Below are positions 1 through 6,664 of a DNA stretch of 7,929 bases, piece by piece. The notes beneath the pieces are model-generated. The model was not told where the DNA came from. It worked only from the letters and a program-made list of their open reading frames with translations, and ran no database searches. Location: the NCBI GenBank assembly GCA_027483005.1, contig JAIXVN010000166.1, positions 1-7,929 on the forward strand, written 5' to 3'. Both the position numbers and the translations under genes were made by a program. This DNA comes from Verrucomicrobiaceae bacterium (GTDB lineage Bacteria > Verrucomicrobiota > Verrucomicrobiia > Verrucomicrobiales > Akkermansiaceae). Numbering within the stretch: the first letter of the stretch is position 1; each line of letters begins with the position of its first letter.

Positions 1-109
1 TCTACAGCCCTCACCAATCCCGGCCACGGCCGCTCCCGCACCACCAGCCATCACCGGCCACGCATCCCGCACCTCGACCAGCCCGACCACGGCACCGCCG
101 CCCCTCCGC
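1..109. repeat. GC-rich non-coding DNA with dispersed repeat copy
   Basis: This short stretch lies downstream of the tape measure stop codon and shows no convincing coding. Positions 8-39 match 7894-7925 at 28 of 32 bases, and the core (CTCACCAATCCCGGCC) also resembles segments at 6544-6564, 6800-6815 and 6987-7002. The C-rich, strand-biased composition matches the right-hand non-coding region and differs from the adjoining gene. I see no hairpin followed by a T-run on the minus strand that could end the transcript. Confidence 0.5.
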
Positions 110-1870
110 TCAATTCGCCCGCGGGGCCGTCTTCTCCGCCACCGTCTTTCGATTGGCCGCAAGCTCACGGTGGATGTTCTCCAGCAGGTTCTCCACCCGG
201 CTCATCTGATTCCCCGGCCCTCCAACCCCATTCTTTGAATCAAGCGCCGATGGAGCGGAAAAGCCCGCCTCTTTCCCGAACCCACGCCCCAGCCTCAGCG
301 GATTGTTTTCAGCCACCGCCCCACGCGTCTTCCTTCTCCCCGTAGCCGCGAAAGACGCCGCATCCTCGTCCGCTTGCGCCTTCCGTTGCGCCAGCGCCGC
401 CGCTTGCTGCGGGTCCACACCCTGCTCCATCAACTGCTCCCGCATCCGCTTCTCATCTAGGTTTCTCTGCATCCGATCCGCCAGCCTGTTTCGACCCCGG
501 CCCCTCGCTTCCTGAATAGCAATATCCTCCGCCGTGCCAATCATGGCCTGTTTTGCCTTCCCTTGCTGCTCCTCCCGCTTCTTCATATCCGCAATTGCCT
601 TCAGCGCCTCCGCCCTCTCCAGCTCATTCCTCGTCTGAAGTTTAATCAGATCAGTCGCCTGTTGCTGACTCATCTTATAACGCTTCATCACTTCTTCTAA
701 CTTCTCCGCAATCGCCAGCCTCTCCGATGCGGCCGCAATATCCTCCTCGTTCTCCTTTGCCTTGGCCTCCGCCAGATCATGCCTCAGCTCCGCCAGCTTC
801 TCCTCCTTCGCCAGCACCGCCTCCACCGCCGCCTTCTCAGCCTTCGCGGCATCCTCCTTCAGCTTCTTCCGCCGCGCAATCTCCTCCTTTGAAGGCTCAA
901 ACTTCGTCAACGGGTCATCCAGACTCATCAACGCTGAATCCCACGCCTTCTTTGCGCCTTCGGGATTCATCTTCGCCAACTCCCACGCCGCAGCAGCCCC
1001 ACCCCCCACCATCTTCCCCATATTGCTGTCTGCCACGGCTTTCCCTGCCTCCCCCAAGTCACCCTTCAGAACCCCACTCGCCGCGCCCGCGATTGCCTTC
1101 GTTGCATCAGCCGGTGCCCCCCCTGACGCATTCCGCAAAAACGCCTCCCATTCCTTGTTCAAATCACTTACCGCGCTCTCCGCCGTGCGGGCTGACTTCG
1201 GGAATGCCTCCAACCACTTCGTCACACCGTCGAACCATGCGTGTTTGTCGTCTCTCGGCAGACTCGACGACACCCCGATGAACCCGGGCAACCTAGACGC
1301 AATCTGCTTAACATCATCCCCATCAATGGCCCCCGTATTCATGATTTGCTTAAAGTTAATCATCACTTCCGCAAAATCCTCCACCTTGCCCTTATTCACC
1401 GCCACAGCATTCCCTAGATGCTTCATGAAATTTCGAGTTTTCTCCGATTCCACCCCGGCCGCTTGAAGTGCTACCGTTCCCTCCATCATTTGCGAGAACC
1501 CAAGCCCTGGGCTTTTTGCCAGCTTCTCCAGCTCGCGCACCTGATACCTCACCGTTTCCGTTCCATCGCTCACAGCCCCCAGCGTCTTGATCCATCCCTC
1601 GAAATCGTTGTCAGCCTTCACCGCTGCCGTCACCGCCGCCCCCATCCCGGCAACGCCAGCCGCCACCAGCCCCGCCTTCGATGCCATCAACCCCAGCGCC
1701 CCGGAATAGTCCGCCGCGCCCCGCGTCCCACTCACGAACGGGTCCGCCTTCATCCCCTTCACCGACTCGGCAAACTTCATCGCCTCAACTCGCGCCTCCG
1801 TCAGACTGCGCTTCCATTTCGCGTTATCTGCGGACAGCTCCGCGGCAATTCCTGCTTTTCTTGTGGCCAT
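110..1870 (-). CDS. phage tail tape measure protein (586 aa)
   Basis: Tape measure proteins set phage tail length and help DNA pass the host envelope. Residues about 85-200 look like the conserved N-terminal tape measure domain: an FEGWIKTLGAVSDG start, helices around LAKSPGLGFSQMMEG, then INFKQIMNTGAIDGDDVKQIASRLPGF, which matches the family's pattern of a Q-x-M/I segment, a loop, a D/E-D-V/L-K/R-Q-I helix and a LPG/VPG turn. Residues 60-85 are a hydrophobic Ala/Gly/Val stretch. Residues about 328-440 are highly charged and probably coiled coil. The C-terminal half is rich in Gln, Ala, Lys and Arg. At 586 aa it is short for a tape measure protein. ATG at 1870 is the natural start, and the next gene upstream ends 60 bp away. 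Base composition looks less GC-extreme than the genes upstream. No tail, capsid or terminase gene lies nearby, so its role here is uncertain. Confidence 0.75.
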   Translation of the reverse strand: MATRKAGIAAELSADNAKWKRSLTEARVEAMKFAESVKGMKADPFVSGTRGAADYSGALGLMASKAGLVAAGVAGMGAAVTAAVKADNDFEGWIKTLGAVSDGTETVRYQVRELEKLAKSPGLGFSQMMEGTVALQAAGVESEKTRNFMKHLGNAVAVNKGKVEDFAEVMINFKQIMNTGAIDGDDVKQIASRLPGFIGVSSSLPRDDKHAWFDGVTKWLEAFPKSARTAESAVSDLNKEWEAFLRNASGGAPADATKAIAGAASGVLKGDLGEAGKAVADSNMGKMVGGGAAAAWELAKMNPEGAKKAWDSALMSLDDPLTKFEPSKEEIARRKKLKEDAAKAEKAAVEAVLAKEEKLAELRHDLAEAKAKENEEDIAAASERLAIAEKLEEVMKRYKMSQQQATDLIKLQTRNELERAEALKAIADMKKREEQQGKAKQAMIGTAEDIAIQEARGRGRNRLADRMQRNLDEKRMREQLMEQGVDPQQAAALAQRKAQADEDAASFAATGRRKTRGAVAENNPLRLGRGFGKEAGFSAPSALDSKNGVGGPGNQMSRVENLLENIHRELAANRKTVAEKTAPRAN

Positions 1871-1930
1871 TGTGTTGTGTGGTTTTGGTTTTGGTTTCGG
1901 TGAAATTGAAAAGATAGGCTCCCAGACGGC
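1871..1930 (-). promoter_or_regulatory. A/C-rich leader before tape measure gene, no Shine-Dalgarno
   Basis: This is the only real gap between genes in the cluster. On the minus strand it reads as an A/C-rich leader ending ACACAACACA directly before ATG, with no purine-rich Shine-Dalgarno site. On the plus strand 1881-1898 is three near-perfect GGTTTT hexamers. The break in tight coupling, together with the composition shift into the tape measure gene, suggests separate translational control or a junction between modules. A promoter could lie here, but I see no convincing -35/-10 pair. Confidence 0.35.
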
Positions 1931-2509
1931 TCACCCTCGCGCCCGCCTCAGCCGCTCCGGCTCCGGGATTTCTGCCCGCAGAACCTCCCCCACCGCTGCC
2001 CGCAGCAGCGCCACCGGCTCACACCCCACGCCCGCAGCAGCCGCCGCCAGCGCCTCCACCGCCTCCGGATGCAGCAAAAAACGCAACGCCTCCTCCACCA
2101 GCTCACCACCGGCTCCCGACGACGACGACGGCACCGCCTCCACCTCCCCCTTCTTCAGCATCTCCACCGCCAATCCCAGCAAACCTTCCACAACCACCCC
2201 CCAGCGCCCCGCCATAGCCCCCAGCCGCTCCACCAGCTCCTCCGGCAAAACCAGCGCCAGCACCCTTTTCCGCTCCACCGCGCACCACGCCAGCGCCGCC
2301 GCCGAAACATCCACACTCCCAGCCGCCGCGCAAACCTTCCGCGCCGCCGCCAGCGCCGCCGCCTCCCGGCTTTCCCCCAACGTCACACGACGGCTTAGCC
2401 TCAGCACCTCGAACCCATCCAGCACGGCACCGCGCACCCCGGGAGCCATCCCCGCCACCACCGCACACCCCAGCTCATCCCCCTCCCACTGAAACAACGG
2501 CTTACTCAT
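1931..2509 (-). CDS. Ala-rich protein with two RHH-like segments (192 aa)
   Basis: Not a recognised family as a whole. Two segments resemble ribbon-helix-helix DNA-binding folds (a strand, then two helices). The first is about residues 82-119: RVLALVLPEELVERL, a helix, a GRWGV turn, then VEGLLGLAVEMLKKG. The second is about 141-180: ALRFLLHPEAVEAL, a helix, GVGCEP, then VALLRAAVGEVLRAE. Both follow the usual strand-PE-helix-G-helix-L pattern. A Ser-rich linker (127-131) lies between them, and residues 48-65 are an Ala-rich helix. The frame is open upstream to 2767, but ATG at 2509 is preferred: it has GGAGG 8 nt upstream and overlaps the previous stop by 8 bp (ATGAGTAA). A DNA-binding regulator or partition-like role is an inference; an Ala-rich structural protein is the alternative. 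Confidence 0.7.
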   Translation of the reverse strand: MSKPLFQWEGDELGCAVVAGMAPGVRGAVLDGFEVLRLSRRVTLGESREAAALAAARKVCAAAGSVDVSAAALAWCAVERKRVLALVLPEELVERLGAMAGRWGVVVEGLLGLAVEMLKKGEVEAVPSSSSGAGGELVEEALRFLLHPEAVEALAAAAAGVGCEPVALLRAAVGEVLRAEIPEPERLRRARG

Positions 2510-2915
2510 CACCCCTCCCTCCATCCCAACCCGCAGCAAAGATGGCATCAGAAGCCGCATCACGGAAGGAGAACGCCCGCCGCAAGTCCGGCTCCACCCG
2601 CGCCGCCACCCGCGCCAGAAACAACGCCTCCCCGTTTCCAATCTCCACCGGCGCAATCCCCCGCGGCGGGTGGCGCATCTCAAAAGCCATGTGCAAAGGC
2701 GCAACCCCCAAGCCACTCCGCGCCACAATCCGCCGCGTAGCCGCCACCGCCGCCGCGTATTTCTCAAGGTTCCGCCGATACCACAAAATCATCCCCCTCC
2801 CGGCATCCCTCAATTCCTCATCCAGCACCCGGCCCAGCGCCTCAAGGTCCCCGTTTGTCAGCACCTCCCCGCGGTCACCAGGGGGCAACAGTTCGATTTC
2901 ATCACCTTCACTCAT
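2502..2915 (-). CDS. hypothetical protein (137 aa)
   Basis: I do not recognise this protein. The N-terminus is acidic (SEGDEIELLPPGDRGE). Residues about 22-68 look helical and mixed-charge (NGDLEALGRVLDEELRDAGRG, then WYRRNLEKYAAAVAATRRIV). The C-terminal part has an MRHPPRGIAPVEIGNG segment and a mostly helical end. There is no signal peptide or membrane segment. The frame allows a start at 2945, but ATG at 2915 is preferred because it overlaps the helicase stop by exactly 8 bp (ATGAGTGA), as at two other junctions in this operon. No clear Shine-Dalgarno precedes it, so translation is probably coupled to the helicase gene. Its position directly after a primase-helicase pair hints at a replication accessory role (inference only). 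Confidence 0.65.
   Translation of the reverse strand: MSEGDEIELLPPGDRGEVLTNGDLEALGRVLDEELRDAGRGMILWYRRNLEKYAAAVAATRRIVARSGLGVAPLHMAFEMRHPPRGIAPVEIGNGEALFLARVAARVEPDLRRAFSFRDAASDAIFAAGWDGGRGDE
2518..2522 (-). promoter_or_regulatory. Shine-Dalgarno site for the 192-aa gene
   Basis: On the minus strand this reads GGAGG, 8 nt before the ATG at 2509, inside the last codons of the upstream gene. It is the clearest ribosome binding site in the cluster. It decides the start of the 192-aa gene in favour of 2509 rather than the longer open frame. Confidence 0.6.
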
Positions 2916-4617
2916 AATCAGCGGCCGCAGCCGCGGCGGGTTCAAGGTTTGTCACGGAATACCGCGCCCCCGGCTCAGAGTGGCGGTGCCCGAAGCGAAA
3001 CCGACGGTCCCGGGAATCCCGCAGCTCCCGCCCACGCCACTTCTTCAGCCGCTTCCCTAACGCGGCCTTTGCATCCTTCGGCGACCCTATCAGCACCTCA
3101 AGAATCCCCGCCTCCTCCGCCTGCTCCAGGACTTCTTCAGCCTTGAATTCCTTCGTGCCCCCGTCCGCCAGGTCATCCGCCAGCTTCCGGAACAACAGCA
3201 GCCACGCCAGCTCCGCCTCATCCAACCGTTGTTCCGGCGCTTGCGCGGGGTCTGCCAGATTCGCACACCGCACCATCGCCCCCACCACATCCTGAAAAGC
3301 CTCGAAAGACGCCATCCGCGCACCCGGCACCTTCGGGCACCCCCGCCCATTCCACCACGCCACAATCGACCACAACGCCGCCAGCAGCTTAGACCGCATT
3401 TCCACCGATCCCAGCACGTCCTCCCGGATCGGCTCCTTAATCTCCCGCTCCGCCACATTCTCCGCACACCACAAATCCAGACACAGGCACCGCCGCGCCA
3501 GGTCCGGCGAAAGGTCCAACCCGTTACCCGTCAGAATCACCAGCATCTCCGAAGGCGCATCAATCAACTCCGACCTCCCCAGCACCCGCCCCACGCGCCG
3601 CGGACTAGTCAAAGCCGCCTCCAATTCCGCAGACGCAAGGAACCCGCGGAGGTTGTCGAAAATCACATAGGCCCTTCCATCCGCCGCCATCGCCGTCAGA
3701 CTCTTCCCCAGCTCTGCCTCATCTTTCGGCATCGCCCCGACCGGCACCGCCCCATGCACGGCCGCGGGAATGATTCGCGCCAGCAGGGTTTTCCCGCTCC
3801 CGGGCTGGTTGGCGCGAACGGCAATGGCTGGACGAACCACACCCCGCAACAGCCCCTCGCAGTAAGACGTAAGCATGCCAGCCACCAGCACCGAATAAGA
3901 CCGGTTCTCCGCCAGCAATTGCCGCGGGGCAGCTTCCGGCCGCGCAAACGGGAACCCTCCCAACCAGCCTTCAAGGAACTCCAACCCCTCATCCACAAGC
4001 AAATTGTCAGGATACGGCACAACATCGGCCGTGAAGGTCCTGGTGACAGCATCATATCCCGGCGGCAGCAACCTCACACTCCCCCGCGACGCATCGCCCC
4101 ACGCTGGCAACCTCACAGGGTTCACGCGGTCCAATATTCTCAACCCGGAAACGAACCCGTCAGCCGCCAGCACCCGCGCCGCCATCTCCGCAGACAGCGA
4201 ACCCGCCACCGGCCCCGACGATCCCGGCCGTGAGAAGGTCACATATTCCTCCACCCAACTCACAAAGCGCAATGCCGTCATCGGCCGCCGCTCCCCCGTC
4301 TCCTCACAGACCGTCACAAGATCACGTGTGGGTCCGTACCGAAACAGCGGGGAACCCGCCAGCAGCCTCCCCAGCTCACGCGCAAAGGCTGAAATCGGCA
4401 ACGCCACATTCAGAACGGGAGCCATGCGGTTTTCGTCCGGCACCGTCGCCCCGGTAGCCGCCGCCACGCCCGCCAGCGCCCGCGCCAGCGCCCGCGCCGA
4501 TGGGGCCGCCGCCGCCCGCTTGCGCTTCACCGCTGGCAACCGCTTCGGCTTCGTCACCTCGCTCTCCCCAGCCGCCTCACCGGCGCCGGCCAATCTGTTA
4601 TCACCGGGAGGAATCAT
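2908..4617 (-). CDS. AAA+ replicative helicase of phage/plasmid type (569 aa)
   Basis: Probable ATP-driven DNA helicase acting with the primase encoded just upstream. Walker A is QPGSGKT at 271-277. Walker B is AYVIFDN at 316-322. A sensor segment LTGNGLDLSPDLARRC lies at 362-377, with Asn365 and the arginine pair 375-376 as likely sensor and arginine-finger residues. This LTGN...DLARR pattern is typical of the helicase module in phage and plasmid primase-helicase proteins. Residues 1-60 are basic and Ala-rich, probably a flexible tail. Residues 405-450 (RSKLLAALWSIVAWW... to FQDVVGAMV) match the helical region usually following the ATPase core in this group. ATG at 4617 overlaps the primase stop as ATGA, with no Shine-Dalgarno, so translation is probably coupled. 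The exact family is uncertain, but a replication ATPase is well supported. The gene also contains copies of the iteron-like sequence found upstream of the operon. Confidence 0.85.
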   Translation of the reverse strand: MIPPGDNRLAGAGEAAGESEVTKPKRLPAVKRKRAAAAPSARALARALAGVAAATGATVPDENRMAPVLNVALPISAFARELGRLLAGSPLFRYGPTRDLVTVCEETGERRPMTALRFVSWVEEYVTFSRPGSSGPVAGSLSAEMAARVLAADGFVSGLRILDRVNPVRLPAWGDASRGSVRLLPPGYDAVTRTFTADVVPYPDNLLVDEGLEFLEGWLGGFPFARPEAAPRQLLAENRSYSVLVAGMLTSYCEGLLRGVVRPAIAVRANQPGSGKTLLARIIPAAVHGAVPVGAMPKDEAELGKSLTAMAADGRAYVIFDNLRGFLASAELEAALTSPRRVGRVLGRSELIDAPSEMLVILTGNGLDLSPDLARRCLCLDLWCAENVAEREIKEPIREDVLGSVEMRSKLLAALWSIVAWWNGRGCPKVPGARMASFEAFQDVVGAMVRCANLADPAQAPEQRLDEAELAWLLLFRKLADDLADGGTKEFKAEEVLEQAEEAGILEVLIGSPKDAKAALGKRLKKWRGRELRDSRDRRFRFGHRHSEPGARYSVTNLEPAAAAAADYE

Positions 4618-5729
4618 TTCAGGAAATCGACCAGGGCCAATCCCGCCACAGGTGAGGGGTTGAGATAAACCAGCCGCTGCAACCGCGGCCGCTCATAACG
4701 CTTATAGCCTTCCGCCTGACGCTTCCCCATCCGCAGACACCCGGGCAACCTCGACAGCCGAACCGCCGTCATCGCCGCCCCATCGGCACCCAAAGGACAA
4801 AGCACCGCCCGCAGAACATCACGGCACGCATCCAGCTCCGCCTTGCTCCCGCAACCCACAGCCACCAGCGCATGAATTGACTTCCCGCCGCTCGAATAAA
4901 GCGCCACCACCGGAACCGGAAACAACATCAGCGCCTTCAGCCACAGCGCCTCCGGCGCATGATCGCTTTCCAGCAGAATGAAAGGGAACCGCGTCACGCA
5001 TGCCTCATGCCGTCTCCCCATCCGCGGGTTTTCGACATCAGGCACCGGCAACCATTCCCCCGTGCATGGGGCCGTCAAAAACCAGCATCCTTCTCCGCCG
5101 CCCGTCGGCAACGGGGACGGCACCGCCGCCACCCCCGGCTCGGCACCCAACCGCCACGTTGCACCCCCGACTTCCGCAAGGAAGTCCCCCTGGGAAAAGT
5201 AGCGGGTGAAGATCAAAACCCTATCATCCTTCCGATACAGCGTGTTCAGGAATAAATCCGCCGTCGCCCGCGGCTCCGCCTCTTGCTCCTTCGCCGTCGG
5301 AATCTGGACAGGGGACCGCGCCGCCAACCAATCCAGACTCACCTCCTCCCGACGGTACCCCGCCGCGAACTCCTCCAATTTCCGCGGATCGTACGGCGGC
5401 ACCTTCGGCCCCGCATCCCCAGCGGGCACCATGGCGCAACCCTCCAAACCCGACAGCGGCCGCGGGCCAGTCCGCTCCCCACGCGCCTCCGCAGCTTCCG
5501 CGATTCCGATTTCACGGCGCAACCTATCATTCGCCTCCTCCACCGCAGACAGGCAGGAAGTGTGGACACAAAAGACCGTCGGGGCCCCATCCAGCCTCAC
5601 CCGGCAATCCTTCCGCGCACTCCGGCCCGTGTGATGCGCCTGCCCCGGGCACTTCACAAAGCCACCCTCCTCGATGCGCCCCAGCATCGCCTCCGCAATC
5701 CTCCTTCTAAGCGACTGGTTCTCACCCAT
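4614..5729 (-). CDS. AEP-type DNA primase with N-terminal zinc finger (371 aa)
   Basis: Probable primase of the archaeo-eukaryotic primase superfamily, making primers for element replication. Residues 26-59 form a likely zinc-binding module: KCPGQAHHT (Cys27, His32/33), then DC at 41-42, and VFCVHTSC (Cys54, Cys59). The catalytic domain is around 245-335: FILLESD at 250-256 with acidic Glu254 and Asp256, SSGGKSIHALV at 279-289 with the S-G-G-K-S-x-H nucleotide-binding motif, and VRLSRLPGCLR at 323-333 as the third motif. This order (acidic pair, sGGKSxH, R-x-PG) matches AEP primases of phages and plasmids. Here primase and helicase are separate genes rather than one fused protein. ATG at 5729 overlaps the previous stop by 8 bp (ATGGGTGA). 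Catalytic activity is inferred from motifs. Confidence 0.8.
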   Translation of the reverse strand: MGENQSLRRRIAEAMLGRIEEGGFVKCPGQAHHTGRSARKDCRVRLDGAPTVFCVHTSCLSAVEEANDRLRREIGIAEAAEARGERTGPRPLSGLEGCAMVPAGDAGPKVPPYDPRKLEEFAAGYRREEVSLDWLAARSPVQIPTAKEQEAEPRATADLFLNTLYRKDDRVLIFTRYFSQGDFLAEVGGATWRLGAEPGVAAVPSPLPTGGGEGCWFLTAPCTGEWLPVPDVENPRMGRRHEACVTRFPFILLESDHAPEALWLKALMLFPVPVVALYSSGGKSIHALVAVGCGSKAELDACRDVLRAVLCPLGADGAAMTAVRLSRLPGCLRMGKRQAEGYKRYERPRLQRLVYLNPSPVAGLALVDFLK

Positions 5730-6009
5730 GGAAGCCGCAGGGCTGACGCCCCTGGTGAATGTTCACGACGATTGCGACGGGCGGGCCATCCCCAGCCAGC
5801 ACCATCTCCAGCCCTTTGATTCCGGCCCTCTCCCATGAGATTCGATTGGCCACCTCCTCAGCAGACTCCCCCCTCCGGCCCCGACCAGCCACCAGCAGCT
5901 TGCGGCACCTCGCCAGCACCTGACGGGATGCACCCGCCTCCCGCAGCCTCGCCAACACCCCCAGCTCATACCGCCGCCGAAACGGGGTGATTGAAACAGT
6001 TTTCGCCAT
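5722..6009 (-). CDS. small basic hypothetical protein (95 aa)
   Basis: I do not recognise this protein. It is basic, especially at residues 10-46 (RRRYELGVLARLREAG, then LARCRKLLVAGRGRRGE), with predicted helices and no membrane segment. Residues about 50-82 (EEVANRISWERAGIKGLEMVLAGDGPPVAIVV) end in a short hydrophobic strand. It starts with MAKTVSITPF at ATG 6009, 5 bp after the HTH gene stop, with GAGG only 3 nt upstream, too close for an ideal ribosome site. Its end overlaps the primase start by 8 bp. Its place between an HTH protein and a primase suggests a nucleic-acid-binding or replication accessory protein, but nothing in the sequence proves it. Confidence 0.65.
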   Translation of the reverse strand: MAKTVSITPFRRRYELGVLARLREAGASRQVLARCRKLLVAGRGRRGESAEEVANRISWERAGIKGLEMVLAGDGPPVAIVVNIHQGRQPCGFHG

Positions 6010-6014
6010 AATCC

Positions 6015-6245
6015 TCAGGCCTCCACCGTTTGCTCAAACCGCCGCAACGCCGCCTTCACCCGCTCCGGCTCAAAGAAAACCCTGCTCGATATCTTCAGAC
6101 AGGGAATCACTCTCCTGGCCTGCAACGTCCGAACCCAACGAAGGGAGGGGCGGCAGGATGGGTCAGGCCATAGAATCTCAAGCAGTGACTTTGCATCTAC
6201 AAGCCCACTAGGGCCAGGGCTGGAAGGTTCCGGAATTTTTTTCAT
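6015..6245 (-). CDS. excisionase-like winged-HTH protein (76 aa)
   Basis: Small DNA-binding protein, first gene of the operon. Residues about 16-70 fit the excisionase/MerR-like winged helix-turn-helix pattern: VDAKSLLEILWPDP, RPSLRWVRTLQARRVIPCLKI as recognition helix and turn, SSRVFFEPERVKAAL as the wing and following helix. The R-x-I-P-x-x-K-I-x-x-R-V-x-F core is characteristic. Such proteins act as excisionases, regulators or origin-binding proteins; no integrase is seen here, so a regulatory or origin role is as likely as excision. ATG at 6245 (MKKIPEP) is chosen because it directly precedes the domain. A GTG at 6320 in the same frame would add 25 residues that do not belong to the domain. 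A weak AGG lies upstream of the ATG. Confidence 0.75.
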   Translation of the reverse strand: MKKIPEPSSPGPSGLVDAKSLLEILWPDPSCRPSLRWVRTLQARRVIPCLKISSRVFFEPERVKAALRRFEQTVEA

Positions 6246-6420
6246 GCGCCTAATTGCATCGGTCAACTCTCCAAAAGCCTCGACCGGCTCAAAAAAGCAC
6301 TGTTGACACGCCGGAAACACTTAAAAACCCCCGATTCCATCAGGGCCGCAGCGAATGCGAAATTTTCTAAGAAAAATTCAGGGGATGTAGGGCGCGATGG
6401 TGTTGGAAGTTAAAAACGCC
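6246..6420 (-). promoter_or_regulatory. AT-rich upstream region, probable operon promoter and operator
   Basis: This is the most AT-rich part of the window and lies directly before the first gene of the operon, so the leftward promoter is most likely here. Positions 6361-6378 form an imperfect palindrome (AATTTTCT then AAGAAAAATT), a plausible operator or -10 neighbourhood. A T-rich tract also lies near 6321-6327 when read on the minus strand (GGTTTTTAAG). I cannot define a convincing -35/-10 pair. A TTGACA at 6303-6308 is on the opposite strand and has no partner at 17 bp. Confidence 0.35.
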
Positions 6421-6493
6421 CCATCTCGACCGGCACCGCCGCCTTGCCAGACCCCTCCTCCCCTCCCGATCCCCGCCCTTATGAAATCGGCGA

Positions 6494-6515
6494 TGTACGG
6501 AGTTTGTACGGAGTT
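6494..6515. repeat. 11-bp perfect tandem direct repeat
   Basis: TGTACGGAGTT occurs twice back to back (6494-6504 and 6505-6515). The period of one DNA helical turn would place bound proteins on the same face of the helix, as expected for operator or iteron sites. It lies about 250 bp upstream of the HTH gene start and has no coding explanation. Confidence 0.5.
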
Positions 6516-6596
6516 GGCGAGTCCGGCGAAGACACCCCCACCCACGGCCTTCACCGATCCCGGCCCCAGCCCCCGCCCCGGCCGCGCCTGCGCCAC

Positions 6597-6631
6597 CCTA
6601 AGAACCCTTAGGTGGTCGGTTTGTGGTCGGT
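6597..6631. promoter_or_regulatory. inverted repeat plus 11-bp-phased direct repeat
   Basis: CCTAAG (6597-6602) and CTTAGG (6607-6612) form a perfect 6-bp inverted repeat around AACC. Immediately after it, GTGGTCGGT occurs at 6612-6620 and again at 6623-6631, an 11-bp offset. Together with the 11-bp tandem at 6494-6515 this looks like a set of protein-binding sites in the upstream control region. The binding protein is unknown; the HTH or RHH-like products of this operon are candidates. Confidence 0.4.
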
Positions 6632-6664
6632 GCCCCCTCAATCCCAGCCGCGGCCACGCTTCCA

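Noticed and set aside
727..1466. Plus-strand open frames opposite the tape measure gene
   Set aside because: Ser/Pro/Ala-rich antisense shadows of the tape measure protein, with no domain signal.
3229..4233. 1-kb plus-strand open frame opposite the helicase gene
   Set aside because: Arg/His/Pro/Gln-rich antisense shadow of a well-supported AAA+ gene, a common effect of high GC.
6246..6320. 25-residue N-terminal extension of the HTH protein from GTG 6320
   Set aside because: The extension adds sequence outside the winged-HTH domain and uses a GTG, while ATG 6245 directly precedes the domain. Not fully excluded.
6303..6331. Plus-strand promoter based on TTGACA at 6303-6308
   Set aside because: No -10-like hexamer at 16-18 bp spacing, and no plus-strand gene downstream to drive.
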